Assembly: GCF_947504135.1 (NCBI RefSeq)
Contig: NZ_CANNGG010000005.1
Coordinates: forward strand, 124,001-188,000
Direction: 5' to 3'
DNA length: 64,000 nt
Origin: an uncultured Tenacibaculum sp.
GTDB lineage: Bacteria > Bacteroidota > Bacteroidia > Flavobacteriales > Flavobacteriaceae
A model generated the notes under the pieces. That model saw only the letters and a list, made by a program, of their open reading frames with translations. It was not told where the DNA came from and ran no database searches. Position 1 is the stretch's first letter, and each line of letters begins with the position of its first letter. This document shows, piece by piece, positions 63,571-64,000 of this stretch. The position numbers were made by a program, and so were the translations under genes.

Positions 63571-64000
63571 TTAAGCGTTACACAATTGTTGTATTTCTGC
63601 AAGAATTCTTTTCTTTCTAGTATCAGAAACCCCTAAATGATCTAAGTAAAAGCTATCTTTTATTAACTCTCTGCACAGTACTACATCTCTATTTAATAAA
63701 AACTGCTTTTCTCTATTTGTCAGTAAAGTTGAAACCGTAATAGGGTATAACCCTAAACGATCAATTATATCCTTTAAACTATTTCCTACAGGGTAATCCC
63801 AACTTAACAGGTACAATCCAGCACAATTACCATACTCAGTCGCATCTTTAGTAAACCTTGTATTCGTTACAACCCAACCTTGAGTTAACGTTGTATCGTG
63901 TTTTTTAAATGTATTCCAATGATTTTTAACATCGCGATAACGAGAATGAACATATAAAGGAACTTTAACATTACAAACGAGACTTTCCTCACTATGAAAC
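63571..64000 (-). CDS. ATP-cone / Mrr-like endonuclease-type protein, C-terminal part (5' end outside window)
   Basis: The minus-strand frame stays open to the window edge, so the visible 142 residues are the C-terminal part. They include HSRYRDVKNHWNTFKKHDT, GWVVTNTRFTKDATEYGNCA, LLSWDYPVGNSLKDIIDRLG and REKQFLLNRDVVLCREL. This resembles the restriction-endonuclease-like (Mrr) plus C-terminal helical region found in ATP-cone proteins of Bacteroidota. The N-terminus is missing, so the ATP-cone itself is not seen. It precedes the beta-CASP hydrolase by eight bases, and both may act on nucleic acids. Confidence 0.65.
   Translation of the reverse strand, partial: FHSEESLVCNVKVPLYVHSRYRDVKNHWNTFKKHDTTLTQGWVVTNTRFTKDATEYGNCAGLYLLSWDYPVGNSLKDIIDRLGLYPITVSTLLTNREKQFLLNRDVVLCRELIKDSFYLDHLGVSDTRKKRILAEIQQLCNA

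Noticed and set aside
1..64000. CRISPR arrays, rRNA genes and insertion sequences
   Set aside because: No regularly spaced short repeats, no rRNA signature and no transposase or terminal inverted repeat set was seen.

Overview
The window is an AT-rich chromosomal segment of a marine-type member of the Flavobacteriaceae (Bacteroidota). This rests on the gene orders rplM-rpsI-rpsB-tsf, ftsX-DUF3098-uppP-truB and exbB-x-exbD-exbD. It also rests on promoters with the Bacteroidota -33 TTTG / -7 TAnnTTTG boxes, the near absence of Shine-Dalgarno sequences, and many secreted or lipoprotein genes. The genus cannot be fixed from the sequence alone; Tenacibaculum/Polaribacter-like relatives would fit.

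Region 1 (1-40.6 kb) is core genome. The order is: an OmpA tail; the ribosomal protein / EF-Ts cluster; pyrH-frr; an MMPL/RND exporter; asnS; rpoN with a PAP2-like membrane protein; an ExbB/ExbD energising cluster; ansA; a membrane Zn-peptidase; lepA. Next comes a three-gene operon with a Tes-like radical SAM enzyme, a divergent Lgt paralogue and a small membrane protein. It is followed by dusB, a LolC/E-type permease with rbfA, a split sensor/kinase/regulator cassette, mce, ftsX-DUF3098-uppP-truB, tdh and recX. The region ends with a tetR-tolC-adaptor-RND efflux operon whose promoter carries a perfect inverted repeat, a prenyl synthase gene and a CAT-anticodon tRNA.

Region 2 (about 40.6-56.5 kb) is an accessory island just downstream of that tRNA. 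It is flanked by ~440-bp imperfect direct repeats, each holding the 3' end and 3' flank of a PAS-domain gene; the left copy is a truncated relic. Inside lie secreted proteins with YD-like beta-hairpin and MORN repeats, membrane proteins of unknown function, at least three gene relics, one probable frameshift, and a closing TPR-histidine kinase / NarL regulator pair. No integrase or transposase is visible. Most of these genes are unrecognised and are the best candidates here for an undescribed envelope system.

Region 3 (56.2-64 kb) carries the intact PAS protein (no kinase domain) and a tight operon of outer-membrane porin, BCCT osmolyte transporter and double-domain universal stress protein. 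That operon is preceded by a canonical promoter, a ~200-nt leader and a 33-codon ORF. It is followed by a frameshifted small gene, a beta-CASP metallo-hydrolase and the tail of an ATP-cone/Mrr-like protein cut by the window edge.

Start codons were re-chosen where the longest reading frame begins at a TTG lying inside a promoter box (asnS, the 4.8-kb exporter) or upstream of the conserved N-terminus (rpsB, rpoN, mce, tetR, the 23.9-kb kinase).
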